Counted from the stretch's first letter, positions 1 to 9,175 are shown. The stretch: 64,000 bases of DNA from Edaphobacter paludis (GCF_039993895.1 NZ_CP121194.1:3472001-3536000), one strand, 5' to 3'. Numbers and translations are program-made. The notes: generated by a model not told the origin, from the letters alone.

Positions 1-1499
1 TGGGGACCGAGGAATGCACGATTCGTCGGGCTGTTGCGGGTATTTTCACGGGCGCTGTAGGAGCCGTAGATCTTATTTTTGTCGTTGATCGACTCATCAA
101 TACGAACTGTGTACGTTGTGTTGGTGAGCGGCGAAGACGAGGTAAGGGTGTAGTTGTTATTCAGCGCATTGCTAGTTGGAGCGGGATAAAGATTGGCGAT
201 GTTTTGCCCAACCTGGCTGAAGCGGGCCGATGGGATCACGTTGAAGTTTGCCGGGAAGGGGGACGTTGCCGTCGCCGGTGCCGTTCCGAAAGGCAGTCGG
301 CAACGGACCCCATTCACGGTCCTTGTTGTCGAAGGATCGAAGATTTCACCGAAGAAGATGGGGCTTCCGTCGCAGGGGTTTATCTGGCCGGTGGGGCCGT
401 TGATCAGCCGGTCCTGGAAGTTACCGGCTCGCTCTGCCGTCGTAGGAACGGTGCTGGTTTGCGGTCCACCGAGTGTCTGGCGGTACTGCTCCCAGGCGAA
501 GAAGAAGAAGGTCTTGTCCTTGCCGTTGTACAGGTGTGGAATAACGACCGGACCGCCTAGACTGCCGCCATAATCGTTCTTCTTGTCGTTACCACGATTG
601 AAGTTCTTTTCCTGCGGATCGCCAATCGACTGGTAATAGGCTTTTTTGCCGTTGTTGAACCAGTCATTCGCATCCAGAGCTTCGTTCTTGAAGATGTCAA
701 AGACCGTGCCGTGGTAGGAGTTGGTACCGCTCTTCGTGACAAAGTTCTCGATACCACCTGTGGTCCGGCCAAACTCGGCTGCAGGGGTAGAGGTCGTGAC
801 TTTGAACTCCGAGATAGCCTCGACCGAAGGTGCCGCCTCGTCGAACGAGGAGCCGTTCTCCGTTCGCACGATTGAAGCACCGTCCAGAAGAATTTCGTTT
901 CCGAAGTTCTGGCCGCCGCCTAGTTTATTGAGAAAGATACCGTTGCTGTTGTTTGCGGAACCTGGTCCCGTTGTGCCGGGAACGAGAAATACGAATGCTT
1001 CTGGCGAGCGCAGCGCGCCGACACCGCCGAGAGCGAGGGGAAGGTCGACGATCTGTCGAGTTGTAACCGTTCCGCCGACCTCGGAAGATTGCGTTTCAAT
1101 GGTGGGGGCGTTGGATTCAACCGTCACGGTCTCGTTCGTGCCGCCGACGCTCAGTGTGATGTTGAAGGCAGTTACCGTTCCGACCCGAATCTCGACCCCG
1201 GTATTGACGGTCGACTTGAAACCGGGTGCCGTGGTCGAGACCGTGTACCGACCTAACTGAATGGAGGGAAAGCGGTAGCTTCCGGCACTGGTCGATATGG
1301 CACTGTAAGTGGAACCCGTCGCCTCATTCTTGGCGGTTATGGTCGCATTGGCGATCTGGGCGCCAGTGCTGTCGAGTACGTTTCCCGAGAGCTGCCCTTC
1401 GTTTGTTTGGGCGGCTGCAAAACCGACGAAAAGAAAGATTACTGCCAAAGCGGTCGCACCGCTGACGATATACCGCTTAAATTGATGAATTAGGCTCAC
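1..1499 (-). CDS. TonB-dependent receptor, Oar-like (partial, C-terminus outside window)
   Basis: This frame is open from a GTG at 1499 to the left edge of the window, about 499 codons. The GTG follows a GGAGGG Shine-Dalgarno by about 4 bases; the overlapping ATG at 1501 is followed at once by TGA and cannot be the start. The translation begins with a signal peptide (FLFVGFAAAQ). A carboxypeptidase-regulatory-like beta-sandwich follows (GNVLDSTGAQIANATITAKNEATG). Next comes a plug-like stretch (ENGSSFDEAAPSVEAISEFKV, AEFGRTTGGIENFVTKSGTN) and the start of the barrel (GKDKTFFFFAWEQYRQT). These are hallmarks of the roughly 1100-residue Oar/TonB receptors abundant in acidobacteria, which sit in the outer membrane and probably import plant-derived oligosaccharides. 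The ligand is unknown. A palindromic operator lies 110-125 bases upstream, so it probably has its own promoter. Confidence 0.9.
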   Translation of the reverse strand, partial: MSLIHQFKRYIVSGATALAVIFLFVGFAAAQTNEGQLSGNVLDSTGAQIANATITAKNEATGSTYSAISTSAGSYRFPSIQLGRYTVSTTAPGFKSTVNTGVEIRVGTVTAFNITLSVGGTNETVTVESNAPTIETQSSEVGGTVTTRQIVDLPLALGGVGALRSPEAFVFLVPGTTGPGSANNSNGIFLNKLGGGQNFGNEILLDGASIVRTENGSSFDEAAPSVEAISEFKVTTSTPAAEFGRTTGGIENFVTKSGTNSYHGTVFDIFKNEALDANDWFNNGKKAYYQSIGDPQEKNFNRGNDKKNDYGGSLGGPVVIPHLYNGKDKTFFFFAWEQYRQTLGGPQTSTVPTTAERAGNFQDRLINGPTGQINPCDGSPIFFGEIFDPSTTRTVNGVRCRLPFGTAPATATSPFPANFNVIPSARFSQVGQNIANLYPAPTSNALNNNYTLTSSSPLTNTTYTVRIDESINDKNKIYGSYSARENTRNSPTNRAFLGP

Positions 1500-1546
1500 A
1501 TGCCCTCCAAAAAAGTTCTGCTTTTAACTCACTGCTGTAGCGCATT

Positions 1547-1560
1547 TGTAAGCGCATCAG
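1547..1560. promoter_or_regulatory. imperfect LacI-type half-operator
   Basis: TGTAAGCGCATCAG resembles a LacI-family operator (TGTAA-CG-TTACA type) with a good left half and a degenerate right half. It shares the 10-mer GCATTTGTAA (1542-1551) with the perfect palindrome 63 bases further upstream of the TonB receptor start. Helical phasing of about six turns would allow cooperative binding. This is inference from sequence only. Confidence 0.35.
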
Positions 1561-1609
1561 GGATGTCGCGCTCTACGTTGCGTTTTCTCGATGGAAAATT
1601 CTGTGCATT

Positions 1610-1623
1610 TGTAACCGGTTACA
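1610..1623. promoter_or_regulatory. perfect palindromic LacI-type operator
   Basis: TGTAACCGGTTACA is a perfect 14-base palindrome with a central CG, the classic form recognised by LacI/GalR-family sugar repressors. It lies about 110 bases upstream of the GTG start of the TonB receptor and is preceded by a second copy of GCATTTGTAA (1605-1614). No LacI-family regulator is encoded in this window, so the cognate regulator must be elsewhere. Confidence 0.6.
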
Positions 1624-1754
1624 GTCTTCTGTAATCGAATGCTAGCCATCCGGTCATCTGACTGTCAACCTTTTAATTGAATTGAGTCTCCACCTGTGCA
1701 CTCACCCGCAAATAAATCTGCCAGTTGAGGCCCATTGGTTTGAACCGAAACCTT

Positions 1755-2741
1755 TTACTTTGTCACAGGAGTTGAGCGCGTTCCATAGAGCTTTTCACTC
1801 AGTGCCAATTCCGTTTTGGCCTTAGCTGCAAGTCCGAGGCGGCGGTAGAGACGCCCCAGTTGATAATGCAAGCGGGGATTTTTCGGGTCGAGCACCACAG
1901 CTTGCTCAAACTGCTGTTTGGCTTGAAGGAGTTGCTCCGCCTGCAGATAGGCGCGCGCCAGGGCCTCGCGACACTTTGGGTCTCTGGGCGAAATCTGTAT
2001 GGCGCTCTCCAAGGTAGCCACCGCCTCGGCGGACCGATTCTGGGAGATCAAGAGGTTGCCATAGTTCAGTAAAGGCTGTTCGCTGGGATGCGGCACTCCC
2101 TGCTGGGCAGCGATTGCGTGGGCATAGGCGTGAAGCGCTTCGGAAGGACGGTTTTGTGCCTCATACGAAAGCCCCAAATTGTTCAATGCCCTTACATCTC
2201 GAGGCGCGATCGCTAGAACATGCTCGAAAGCCTGCTGGGCAGCGACGAAATTTCCCTGGTTCATCTGCGAGCGGCCCAGATCGTACCAAGCCTCAGCGTT
2301 GAGCGGATCTAGTTGAACCGCCAAGGCGAGCCAGTGGATCGCATCCGGGTAGTCATCAATAAGCACGTAGTCCAGGGCGACAATTCTGAGGTCGTTCGCC
2401 TGAGGCGCTTGTATCGCCGCTGCGTTAGTAAAAACAGTGAGCGATTCTTTTGGCTTGTTTTCGCGTTGGAGTACGTACCCCAGAAGATAGAGCGCGGGTG
2501 CCGAGCGCTCGTGCTGCTGCAAATAGGTCTTGAGTGCGCGCTCTGCTCCGGGGAGATCGCCAGCGGTCGCCAGCGCCTTGCCCTGGGCCAGAAGCGCATT
2601 CGCAGACGCCGAATTGCTCGCCGGCTTCTCCGGTGCAGACAGCGAAGGCTGTTGGGCCTTCGCCATTCCGACGGTTAATGTGATCAATAGAATGACGGAG
2701 AGGTACAGCGAATCGCTCTTGTTTACCGGGAGCATTATCAT
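1755..2741 (-). CDS. secreted TPR-repeat protein (paralogue of 6016-6978)
   Basis: The 328-residue product has an N-terminal signal peptide (SLYLSVILLITLTVGMAKAQ). It is otherwise made of tetratricopeptide repeats, for example NAEAWYDLGRSQMNQGNF, RALNNLGLSYEAQNRPSEA and RLHYQLGRLYRRLGLAAKA. The ATG overlaps the stop of the upstream CRTAC1 gene in an ATGA arrangement (2738-2741), which indicates translational coupling. TPR proteins next to ASPIC/UnbV proteins are common in acidobacteria and are thought to act as periplasmic scaffolds; the partner here is not known. It aligns along its length with the TPR protein at 6016-6978 (LxGYxLxxxxKPxESL, LRIVALDYVLIDDY versus LKIVSFDYVLLGDY), so the two are duplicates. 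Confidence 0.85.
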   Translation of the reverse strand: MIMLPVNKSDSLYLSVILLITLTVGMAKAQQPSLSAPEKPASNSASANALLAQGKALATAGDLPGAERALKTYLQQHERSAPALYLLGYVLQRENKPKESLTVFTNAAAIQAPQANDLRIVALDYVLIDDYPDAIHWLALAVQLDPLNAEAWYDLGRSQMNQGNFVAAQQAFEHVLAIAPRDVRALNNLGLSYEAQNRPSEALHAYAHAIAAQQGVPHPSEQPLLNYGNLLISQNRSAEAVATLESAIQISPRDPKCREALARAYLQAEQLLQAKQQFEQAVVLDPKNPRLHYQLGRLYRRLGLAAKAKTELALSEKLYGTRSTPVTK

Positions 2742-4504
2742 GGCGCGGCTTTGTTGCCTCCGGTCGCCGTGAGCTTATCCGGCTCGTCGACCTTCAGTAT
2801 CTTGTCGCCCTCCACATTCTCGAGCTTCTGGACGATACCGCTGGGCCAATGGATTTCAATCTCCTTCGCCACAGCATCTGTGCCAAGTCCGAAGTGAGCC
2901 CGTTTGTCATTGGATGAGAGATAGCTTCCCGCTGTCGTCACCGTCACATACTGCGCGCCCTTCGAGGTGGTCAACTTGATCACGGCGCCGATACCGTCAC
3001 GGTTGCTGCGATGTCCCACGAGATCGATCGAAAGCCAGTGGTTCCGTGTGGCGGTTTCGTTGTGGAGAATGTGGGCAGGCCCACCATTGGTTGTGACCAC
3101 CGCGTCCACACGCCCATCGTTGTCCAGATCTCCAACCGCCATTCCCCGCCCCACCCACCGTTGCTGAAAGACGCTGCCTGACTGGCTCGATACATCGACA
3201 AATCCCTTACCGGTGTTCCGTGCAAGCAGCATCGGTTCCTCGTAGTGGAGTTGCGGATAGTTCAGTGCCACCGTATCCAGATCATGGCCTTGCGCGATCA
3301 GCAGATCTTTCCATCCATCGTTATCGTAGTCAAGAAACTGGATACCCCAGCCGGAGTGCAGCAGACTGATTCCAGCGATGCCCGAGACATAGCTGTCGTA
3401 AGTAAAGCTGCCATCGCCGTTGTTGCGATAGAGAGCGTACTTCTGGTTGGCGAGATCAGTGACGACCAGGTCAGGAAGGCCATCGTTGTTGTAATCCTGA
3501 AAGTCGATTCCCATTCCGGCGTAGGTGCGGCCATCGCCATCGACAGCGGTCTCCGCCGTCAATCCCGTCTCTTCAAACGTGCCATCTCCCTTGTTCTGGT
3601 AGAGAAATTCCAGCATGGAATCGTTCGCAACCGCGACATCGATTTTTCCGTCTTTGTTGAAGTCCGCGATAGCAACGCCCAACCCTTTGCCCGGCGCGCC
3701 CATGCCAATCTTCTGGGCAACCTCAGTGAAGTGCCCATGGCCATCGTTGTGATAGACCAGCGGCGGAATTGCGGGAAACGTATCTGGATGACAGTAGGCA
3801 CGATATCCTTCACGGTGTTCTCCGCACCAGATATCGTTGAAGTCCCATTTCATATAGCGCAATACGACCAGATCGAGCAGGCCGTCGTTGTCCAGGTCGA
3901 CCCAGGCGGCGCTGGTAGACCATCCGCTACCTCCGGTTCCGGATTGCTCAGTTACATCTGTAAAGGTTCCGTTGCCATTGTTGTGGTACAGATGATTGCC
4001 GCCATACCCGGTTACATAAAGGTCTTCGTATCCGTCATTGTCATAGTCGCCCACGGCGACGCCCATATCGTAACCTACGCCTTGCAGTCCGGCGCGTTCT
4101 GTAACGTCCTCAAAGGTTCCATCCTTCTTCTGATGGTAGAGACGGTTCCAGTCCTTCTCGCTCTTCTTTTGGGGAATAGATCCAAGTGGCGTTGGGTCGG
4201 ACAAGGGAGCGCCATTCGCAAAGAAGATATCCAGCAGACCGTCGTTGTCATAATCAAAAACGGCAACGCCTGATCCCATCGTCTCAATCAGATACTTCTT
4301 CGAGGTATGCGAGGCTACGCCTGTGAATTTGATCCCGCTCGCGCTGGTAGTATCGACAAAATTTCCTGGCACAAGAGGCGCGGCCGCGGATGACGAACCC
4401 GATTGAACAGGGGATGGTATTTGCGCCAGTGTATCTCTCGGAACAGCGATCGCCAAGGCAGTCAGCACGCAAATCGACCATAAATTTACTGCATTGGATC
4501 TCAC
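2738..4504 (-). CDS. CRTAC1-type FG-GAP/VCBS repeat protein with ASPIC/UnbV domain
   Basis: The 588-residue exported protein starts at a GTG with a hydrophobic leader ending about residue 27 (DTLAQ). It contains repeated calcium-binding FG-GAP/VCBS blades of the form DYDNDGxxD/DxDNDGxxDxxV (for example FDYDNDGLLDIFFANG, VDLDNDGLLDLVVLRY, GDLDNDGRVDAVVTTNGG), which would fold as a beta-propeller over residues 60-480. A C-terminal ASPIC/UnbV domain follows (NHWLSIDLVGHRSNRDGIGA ... HFGLGTDAVAKEIEIHWPSG). The family is extracellular or periplasmic and of uncertain function; it often sits in operons with TPR proteins, as here, where its stop overlaps the start of the TPR gene. It reads away from the barrel protein gene across a 280-base gap. 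Confidence 0.88.
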   Translation of the reverse strand: MRSNAVNLWSICVLTALAIAVPRDTLAQIPSPVQSGSSSAAAPLVPGNFVDTTSASGIKFTGVASHTSKKYLIETMGSGVAVFDYDNDGLLDIFFANGAPLSDPTPLGSIPQKKSEKDWNRLYHQKKDGTFEDVTERAGLQGVGYDMGVAVGDYDNDGYEDLYVTGYGGNHLYHNNGNGTFTDVTEQSGTGGSGWSTSAAWVDLDNDGLLDLVVLRYMKWDFNDIWCGEHREGYRAYCHPDTFPAIPPLVYHNDGHGHFTEVAQKIGMGAPGKGLGVAIADFNKDGKIDVAVANDSMLEFLYQNKGDGTFEETGLTAETAVDGDGRTYAGMGIDFQDYNNDGLPDLVVTDLANQKYALYRNNGDGSFTYDSYVSGIAGISLLHSGWGIQFLDYDNDGWKDLLIAQGHDLDTVALNYPQLHYEEPMLLARNTGKGFVDVSSQSGSVFQQRWVGRGMAVGDLDNDGRVDAVVTTNGGPAHILHNETATRNHWLSIDLVGHRSNRDGIGAVIKLTTSKGAQYVTVTTAGSYLSSNDKRAHFGLGTDAVAKEIEIHWPSGIVQKLENVEGDKILKVDEPDKLTATGGNKAAP

Positions 4505-4786
4505 TCAGCCGTTCCTGCCCTTCCCCATGGTTCGCATATTCACGCCGTCGCCGGGACATGATTCATTCTTTAGTAAATCTAATCTGTCTGGGACTAAAGA
4601 TACATGCTTTCCGGAATGGGGATTCGAACAACGATCAGTCGAATAGTGCTCCGCTCGCTAACATATTGGTTACATAGCTAAGTGATTCAATTTAGCTCTA
4701 GACCCTAGACCGATTCTGAGGCCAGGTGTAAATGGCACTCCGTGCTTCGAGGCCCTTGGTTCCTGACAACTGCGTTTTGTCAGAAC
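4505..4786. other. intergenic region with possible promoter of the CRTAC1-TPR pair
   Basis: No convincing gene is present. The stretch is A+T-richer than its neighbours. It contains TTGGTTACAT near 4664-4673, whose GGTTACA matches the right half of the palindrome at 1610-1623, so this pair could belong to the same regulon. That link is weak because no left half-site is visible. Confidence 0.3.
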
Positions 4787-5638
4787 CTAAAAAATGAACC
4801 TTGAAGAAAGCATAATCTGATGGTTATAAGTATGGAATTGGGAGGTTGCAATCTGCATGCCTGCTCCGAGCGCAATTCCTGTGCGGCTCTGTTCCTCTTT
4901 GGGGTGGAACTTGAATCTGCTGGTTGTAAGACCGGGGGTCAGAAAATTCTGGGATCTCCCACCGTTCTTGCCGTCAAAAAAGTAAGTGGCGTTTGCCTCG
5001 ATTTCAGGCCATAGATATTTGCCCAAATGATATTGGGCGGTTGTATTCCACGCAATTGAGCGGCCCAGTTTAACGGTGTCGCCCGTCGGCAGCGTTCCCC
5101 CCAGCGAGGAGATTACGTCGAACCTGCCAAACCCCTTGCCGGCAAGGAGAGTGGGCGAGATGGATGCGTCCGTGCTGCCATTTGTGTGATCGCCCGTCGG
5201 AATGGTGGCGACCACCTGCATACTCAGGGCGTAGTTTCCATGCTTTTGATTGGAGGAAAGGAGGCGATATTTGTAGAGAAACGCTACATCACCAAAGCCG
5301 TCCGTGGTCTTGGAGTGGTGCTGAATATAGGGAGGGTTATAGACATCGAACTCGCTGTTGAATCCCGGAACCAGATTGAGCCCTCGACCGGCGCCGTAGT
5401 TCCAAGTGGAGGTGCGAGCAGGTGTAATCTGACGCATCGCGTCAAAGCGAAAGACCTGAATCACCATAGGGTAAGGCGCGAAAACCGGAACCGACCATGA
5501 GGGCTGCTTTGCCTGTGTCTGCGTTGCGCGAACTTCCCAGTTTTGGAAGAAGTTATCCTGTGCGCCGACAGAACCGGCCAATGATAAAAGGCAAATGATA
5601 ATTCCAAATTGTCGAATCATATATTTTGCTAAGATCAT
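4787..5638 (-). CDS. putative outer-membrane beta-barrel protein
   Basis: A 283-residue product is obtained from the ATG at 5638, chosen because GGAGG lies about 9 bases upstream; the frame itself stays open to 5686. A signal peptide (FGIIICLLSLAGSVGAQ) is followed by alternating beta-strand sequence (YALSMQVVATIPTGDHTNG, FDVISSLGGTLPTGDTVKLG, ATYFFDGKNGG). The last residue is an aromatic F after a short amphipathic strand (QIMLSSRFIF), the usual BAM recognition signature. The repeated xxPTGD motif resembles the phenol-degradation MetA/transporter-like barrel proteins, but I cannot assign a substrate. The next gene on the same strand is the CRTAC1 gene, 280 bases downstream, so it may be a separate unit. 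Confidence 0.7.
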   Translation of the reverse strand: MILAKYMIRQFGIIICLLSLAGSVGAQDNFFQNWEVRATQTQAKQPSWSVPVFAPYPMVIQVFRFDAMRQITPARTSTWNYGAGRGLNLVPGFNSEFDVYNPPYIQHHSKTTDGFGDVAFLYKYRLLSSNQKHGNYALSMQVVATIPTGDHTNGSTDASISPTLLAGKGFGRFDVISSLGGTLPTGDTVKLGRSIAWNTTAQYHLGKYLWPEIEANATYFFDGKNGGRSQNFLTPGLTTSRFKFHPKEEQSRTGIALGAGMQIATSQFHTYNHQIMLSSRFIF

Positions 5639-5799
5639 GGACGCCAGGCCTCCGGTCAACACTCTAATGGTTGAGAGGAATATCAACCATTAGGCTGCCT
5701 CCATAAAAGTTGGAACTGCTATAGATAGCTTCGGACTAAAGTCAGACCTTCCTGTCGTCTTTTTGCGCTGGCGGCCTGCCGCGTACTAAACTTCAGAAA

Positions 5800-5889
5800 G
5801 GAAGAGTGGCCGAGTGGTTGATGGCTCCAGTCTTGAAAACTGGCGTACCTGAAAGGGTATCGGGGGTTCGAATCCCTCCTCTTCCGCCA
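5800..5889 (+). tRNA. tRNA-Ser (anticodon UGA)
   Basis: This is a 90-base class II tRNA. The acceptor stem GGAAGAG pairs with CTCTTCC, with G as discriminator and an encoded CCA (5887-5889). The anticodon stem CCAGT/ACTGG encloses loop CTTGAAA with anticodon TGA. A long variable arm follows, then a T arm with TTCGAAT in the loop. Confidence 0.97.
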
Positions 5890-6015
5890 TTTAGTCGATC
5901 TGATCGCGTAAATTGCCTACTCCGCAATCGAATATTATGATGTGGTGTGCGTCGTTTGAGGCGGAATGTTCGTAGCCTGTGCGTGGTCCGACGCAGAAAG
6001 ATCTGTCTCTCCGGC

Positions 6016-6978
6016 ATGAAATTCAGACTTTCCTTTGCGCTCATCTTCCTGCTGTCGCTGTCGAAGGTGTTCAATGCCCAGCAGCTTGCAAAAGCGGGGG
6101 ACGACTCTTTGGCGCAGGCCAGAACCTTGCTGCAGTCTGGAGATCTCGCCAAAGCGGAATCCAACCTGAGAAGATATCTGACACAGCATATCGATTCAGC
6201 CGAGGCACACTTTCTGCTCGGGTATACGTTATTCCTCGAACAGAAGCCCGCAGAATCTCTTAAGCAGTACACCGCTGGCGCGCACAACCAGCGACCTTCA
6301 CCCGACGATCTCAAAATTGTCTCCTTCGATTATGTATTGCTGGGCGACTACACGGACGCGGACAAGTGGCTGAGTATCGTGGTGGCCGAGACTCCCGAGG
6401 ATGCTCATGCCTGGTACCTGCTGGGACGGGCCAAATATAACGAAAATCACTTTGCACAAGCTATCGATTGTTTTGGGCGCGCGCTGAGCCTTAATCCACG
6501 TGACGTCAAGAGCGAGAACAATCTGGGATTGTCCTACCAGGGATTAAACCGGATCGATGACGCTCAGAAAGCCTATCTGCTGGCGATCCAATGGCAGCAA
6601 GACGCTGCGGCGAAGAGCGGGCAGCCCTATCTCAATCTGGGTATTTTGCTTACGGAGCGCGGTCAACCGGCGCAAGGACTTCCTTATCTACAGCAGGCTG
6701 CGATGCTTGAACCTGCAAATCCTAAAGCGCACGAGCAACTGGGGCGAGCGTATCAGATTTTGGAGATGCTTCCGCAAGCGGAGGAGGAACTGAAAAGAGC
6801 GGTTGACCTTTCGCCAAATGTCTCTGCACTTCACTTCAGGCTCGGACAGATCTACCAACATCTCGGGCGGAAACAGGAGGCACAGGAGGAGTTTGCGGTA
6901 TGCGCGAAGTTGAACAGCACGCACTCGTCTGAAGACACACCGAATCCGGCCTTCCCAAAAACAGCATCGCCGCAATAG
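6016..6978 (+). CDS. secreted TPR-repeat protein (paralogue of 1755-2741)
   Basis: A 320-residue product is read from the ATG at 6016. An upstream in-frame start at 5947 would add 23 Arg-rich residues before the signal peptide and is unlikely. The leader MKFRLSFALIFLLSLSKVFNAQ is followed by about seven TPR units (AHFLLGYTLFLEQKPAESL, AHAWYLLGRAKYNENHFAQA, SENNLGLSYQGLNRIDDAQKA, ALHFRLGQIYQHLGRKQEA). The domain order and many residues match the TPR protein at 1755-2741. The gene stands alone, downstream of tRNA-Ser and convergent with the GH3 gene. A periplasmic protein-interaction role is inferred. Confidence 0.85.
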   Translation: MKFRLSFALIFLLSLSKVFNAQQLAKAGDDSLAQARTLLQSGDLAKAESNLRRYLTQHIDSAEAHFLLGYTLFLEQKPAESLKQYTAGAHNQRPSPDDLKIVSFDYVLLGDYTDADKWLSIVVAETPEDAHAWYLLGRAKYNENHFAQAIDCFGRALSLNPRDVKSENNLGLSYQGLNRIDDAQKAYLLAIQWQQDAAAKSGQPYLNLGILLTERGQPAQGLPYLQQAAMLEPANPKAHEQLGRAYQILEMLPQAEEELKRAVDLSPNVSALHFRLGQIYQHLGRKQEAQEEFAVCAKLNSTHSSEDTPNPAFPKTASPQ

Positions 6979-7042
6979 CCGCACGGAGTGGTCCATAGCT
7001 CATCGCTATGATGTTTGCGCTGGACTTGACCGCCACTATTTG

Positions 7043-9175
7043 TCAGTCAACCTTCAACTGAGTTCGGAGGCGGATGTCATCCGATGACGCCCCTATCATT
7101 ACTTCGAACATGCCTGGAACGACAATAAATTTGTGGGTGGTCACGTCGTAGTAAGAGAGCCGCGAAGACGGCAATGAGATTGCGATGTGCTTTGTCTCTC
7201 CGGGATCGAGTTGCACACGTTCAAAACCGCGCAGGCTCTTCATCGGCTGCACCACGTTCGACTTCATCTGGTGAACATACAACTGTGCCACTTCCGACCC
7301 TGATCTGGAGCCCGTATTCTGCAGATCGAATGAGACTTCGACCTGACCCACGGTATTCACGGTGGCTTGGGACAATTTCAAGTTGCTGAATTTAAATTGC
7401 GTATAGCTGAGGCCATGGCCAAAGGCATAAAGTGGTATCCCCTTGAAGTAGAGATAGGTGTATCCCTTGGAGACATCGTATTCATTCTGCGGCGGCACTC
7501 CATCGAGGTTTGCGTAGACCGTGTAGGGTAGGTGGCCACCCGGGTTGTAGTCGCCCAGGAGTACCTGCGCGATCGCAGTGCCGCCCGACTCTCCTGGGTA
7601 CCAGGCATCGAGAATGGCGGGGAGATGGTCGTTCGCCCACGTTATCGCCAAGGGGCCGGCATTCATCAGCACAAGAACTGTCTTTGGATTGGCCGCGTAG
7701 ACAGCTTCCATTAGTTCTTTCTGCGCGCCCGGAAGATTCAGGTCGCGGCGGTCTCTGCCCTCGGCTTCAACTTTCAGGTTCGTGCCGAGAAAGAGAATGG
7801 CGACATCTGATTTTCGCGCGAGATCCACTGCGCGTGCGATAGCAGCGGGATCAGCAGGTTCGACAAACCCGGCACCCTGTTCGTACTTCACGTCTACTCC
7901 GGATCCCAGGGCATCCTTCAACCCCTGAAATGGACTAACCTTACGCGTGGGTTTTCCGTAGTAATTTCCGGTCTCGTAGGCTGTATCTCCTGCTGGACCA
8001 ATCACCGCGACGCTCTTCAGGGTTTCCTTCTTCAGAGGCAGAAACTTGTCGTGATTCGAAAGCAACGTCATCGACTCAAGCGCGGTCTGTAGCGAGAGCT
8101 GCAGATGTTGATCGGAGCGAATGACGCTGGCGGTAATCTTCGAGTAAGGATTCATCGCAGGAGGGTCGAATGCGCCGAGTCGAAAGCCTACCGTAAGCAC
8201 TCGCGCTAAGGCACGGTCCACGTCGGCGATGGGGAGGCGGCCACTCTTCACGGCCAATGGAATGTTGGTCTCGAACTGCGCGTCGTCAGAGTCGCATCCT
8301 GCCTGTATGGCGCGCGCGGTGGCTTCAACGGGGTCTTCCGTGACGTGGTGTGCGGTCACCAGCAGATTCACACCGCCAAGATCGTCGGTCACAAACCCGT
8401 CGAAGTGCCATTGTCCTCGCAGAATGTCTGTTAGCAAATATTGATTGACCGCATCTGGCGTGCCGTTGATCGCGTTGTACGAAGCCATCACCGACTGTGC
8501 ATGGCCCTCCGTGATCGCGGCTTTCCACTGGGGCAGCCAGTATTCCATCAGGTTGCGTTCATCCACCTCGGCAGACAGCCGCTGGCGATTCGTCTCAACG
8601 TTGTTTACAGCGAAGTGCTTTACGGTCGCCGCGACTTTGAGATAGTGCGGATCGTCACCTTGTAGTCCCCTGATGTAAGCCACGCCCATGCGCCCGGTTA
8701 GAAAAGGGTCTTCGCTGAAGACCTCCTGAATACGCCCCCAGCGTGGATCGCGGCTGACATTGATAACGGGGGAGCGATAGATCAAGCCATGCTTCGAGCG
8801 GGGACCATCGGCGCCGATATTGTAGAGTGCTCGCGCCTCATCGGACATCGCTCCCGTGATGGTCTGAATCAGCGGAGTGTCCCAGGTCGCTCCCATCGCA
8901 ATGGGAGCAGGAAATAAGGTTGTCGGCTGCTTCGACCAAACGCCGTGCAGCGTCTGGTTCCAGCCGCCCCACGCCTTTATGCCGAGCCGCGGAATCCCGG
9001 TATTCAGGTGATTCAACTGCTGCGCTTTTTCTTCGAGGGTCATACGCGAGATGAGATCGGCGACCCTGACCGGGACCGGCTTGGAAGGATCAAGATACGC
9101 TGGCCGAGTTGCATTCTGCGCAGATGCCGTGCAGAGGAAAAGCATAACGCTACAGAGAATGGCAATCGACCTCAT
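7043..9175 (-). CDS. GH3 family beta-glycosidase (beta-glucosidase/beta-xylosidase)
   Basis: The 710-residue secreted enzyme has a signal peptide (AILCSVMLFLCTASAQ) and the full GH3 architecture. The TIM barrel carries the family motif SPVINVSRDPRWGR and KHFAVNN. The nucleophile region is GFVTDDLGGV, where the second Asp is expected to be the catalytic base. A six-stranded sandwich (SVAVIGPAGDTAYETGNYYG, VAILFLGTNLKVEAEG) and a fibronectin-III-like C-terminus (GSEVAQLYVHQ, KSLRGFERVQLDPGE) follow. It is the last gene of the sugar operon, 62 bases after the dehydrogenase gene, with AGGAG upstream of the ATG. It probably removes glucose or xylose from short oligosaccharides in the periplasm; the sequence does not settle which. 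Confidence 0.93.
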   Translation of the reverse strand: MRSIAILCSVMLFLCTASAQNATRPAYLDPSKPVPVRVADLISRMTLEEKAQQLNHLNTGIPRLGIKAWGGWNQTLHGVWSKQPTTLFPAPIAMGATWDTPLIQTITGAMSDEARALYNIGADGPRSKHGLIYRSPVINVSRDPRWGRIQEVFSEDPFLTGRMGVAYIRGLQGDDPHYLKVAATVKHFAVNNVETNRQRLSAEVDERNLMEYWLPQWKAAITEGHAQSVMASYNAINGTPDAVNQYLLTDILRGQWHFDGFVTDDLGGVNLLVTAHHVTEDPVEATARAIQAGCDSDDAQFETNIPLAVKSGRLPIADVDRALARVLTVGFRLGAFDPPAMNPYSKITASVIRSDQHLQLSLQTALESMTLLSNHDKFLPLKKETLKSVAVIGPAGDTAYETGNYYGKPTRKVSPFQGLKDALGSGVDVKYEQGAGFVEPADPAAIARAVDLARKSDVAILFLGTNLKVEAEGRDRRDLNLPGAQKELMEAVYAANPKTVLVLMNAGPLAITWANDHLPAILDAWYPGESGGTAIAQVLLGDYNPGGHLPYTVYANLDGVPPQNEYDVSKGYTYLYFKGIPLYAFGHGLSYTQFKFSNLKLSQATVNTVGQVEVSFDLQNTGSRSGSEVAQLYVHQMKSNVVQPMKSLRGFERVQLDPGETKHIAISLPSSRLSYYDVTTHKFIVVPGMFEVMIGASSDDIRLRTQLKVD

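Noticed and set aside
193..1465. Several plus-strand ORFs in the first 1.5 kb
   Set aside because: They are shadows of the minus-strand TonB receptor frame, which has a clear signal peptide and domain structure.
3245..4273. 342-codon plus-strand ORF
   Set aside because: It lies opposite the CRTAC1 gene; its repetitive VVVI sequence is the complement of the DNDG repeats.
5793..6314. 173-codon minus-strand ORF ending GGIRTPDTLSGTPVFKTGAINHS
   Set aside because: This is the antisense reading of tRNA-Ser, a well-known spurious ORF type; it also overlaps the TPR gene.
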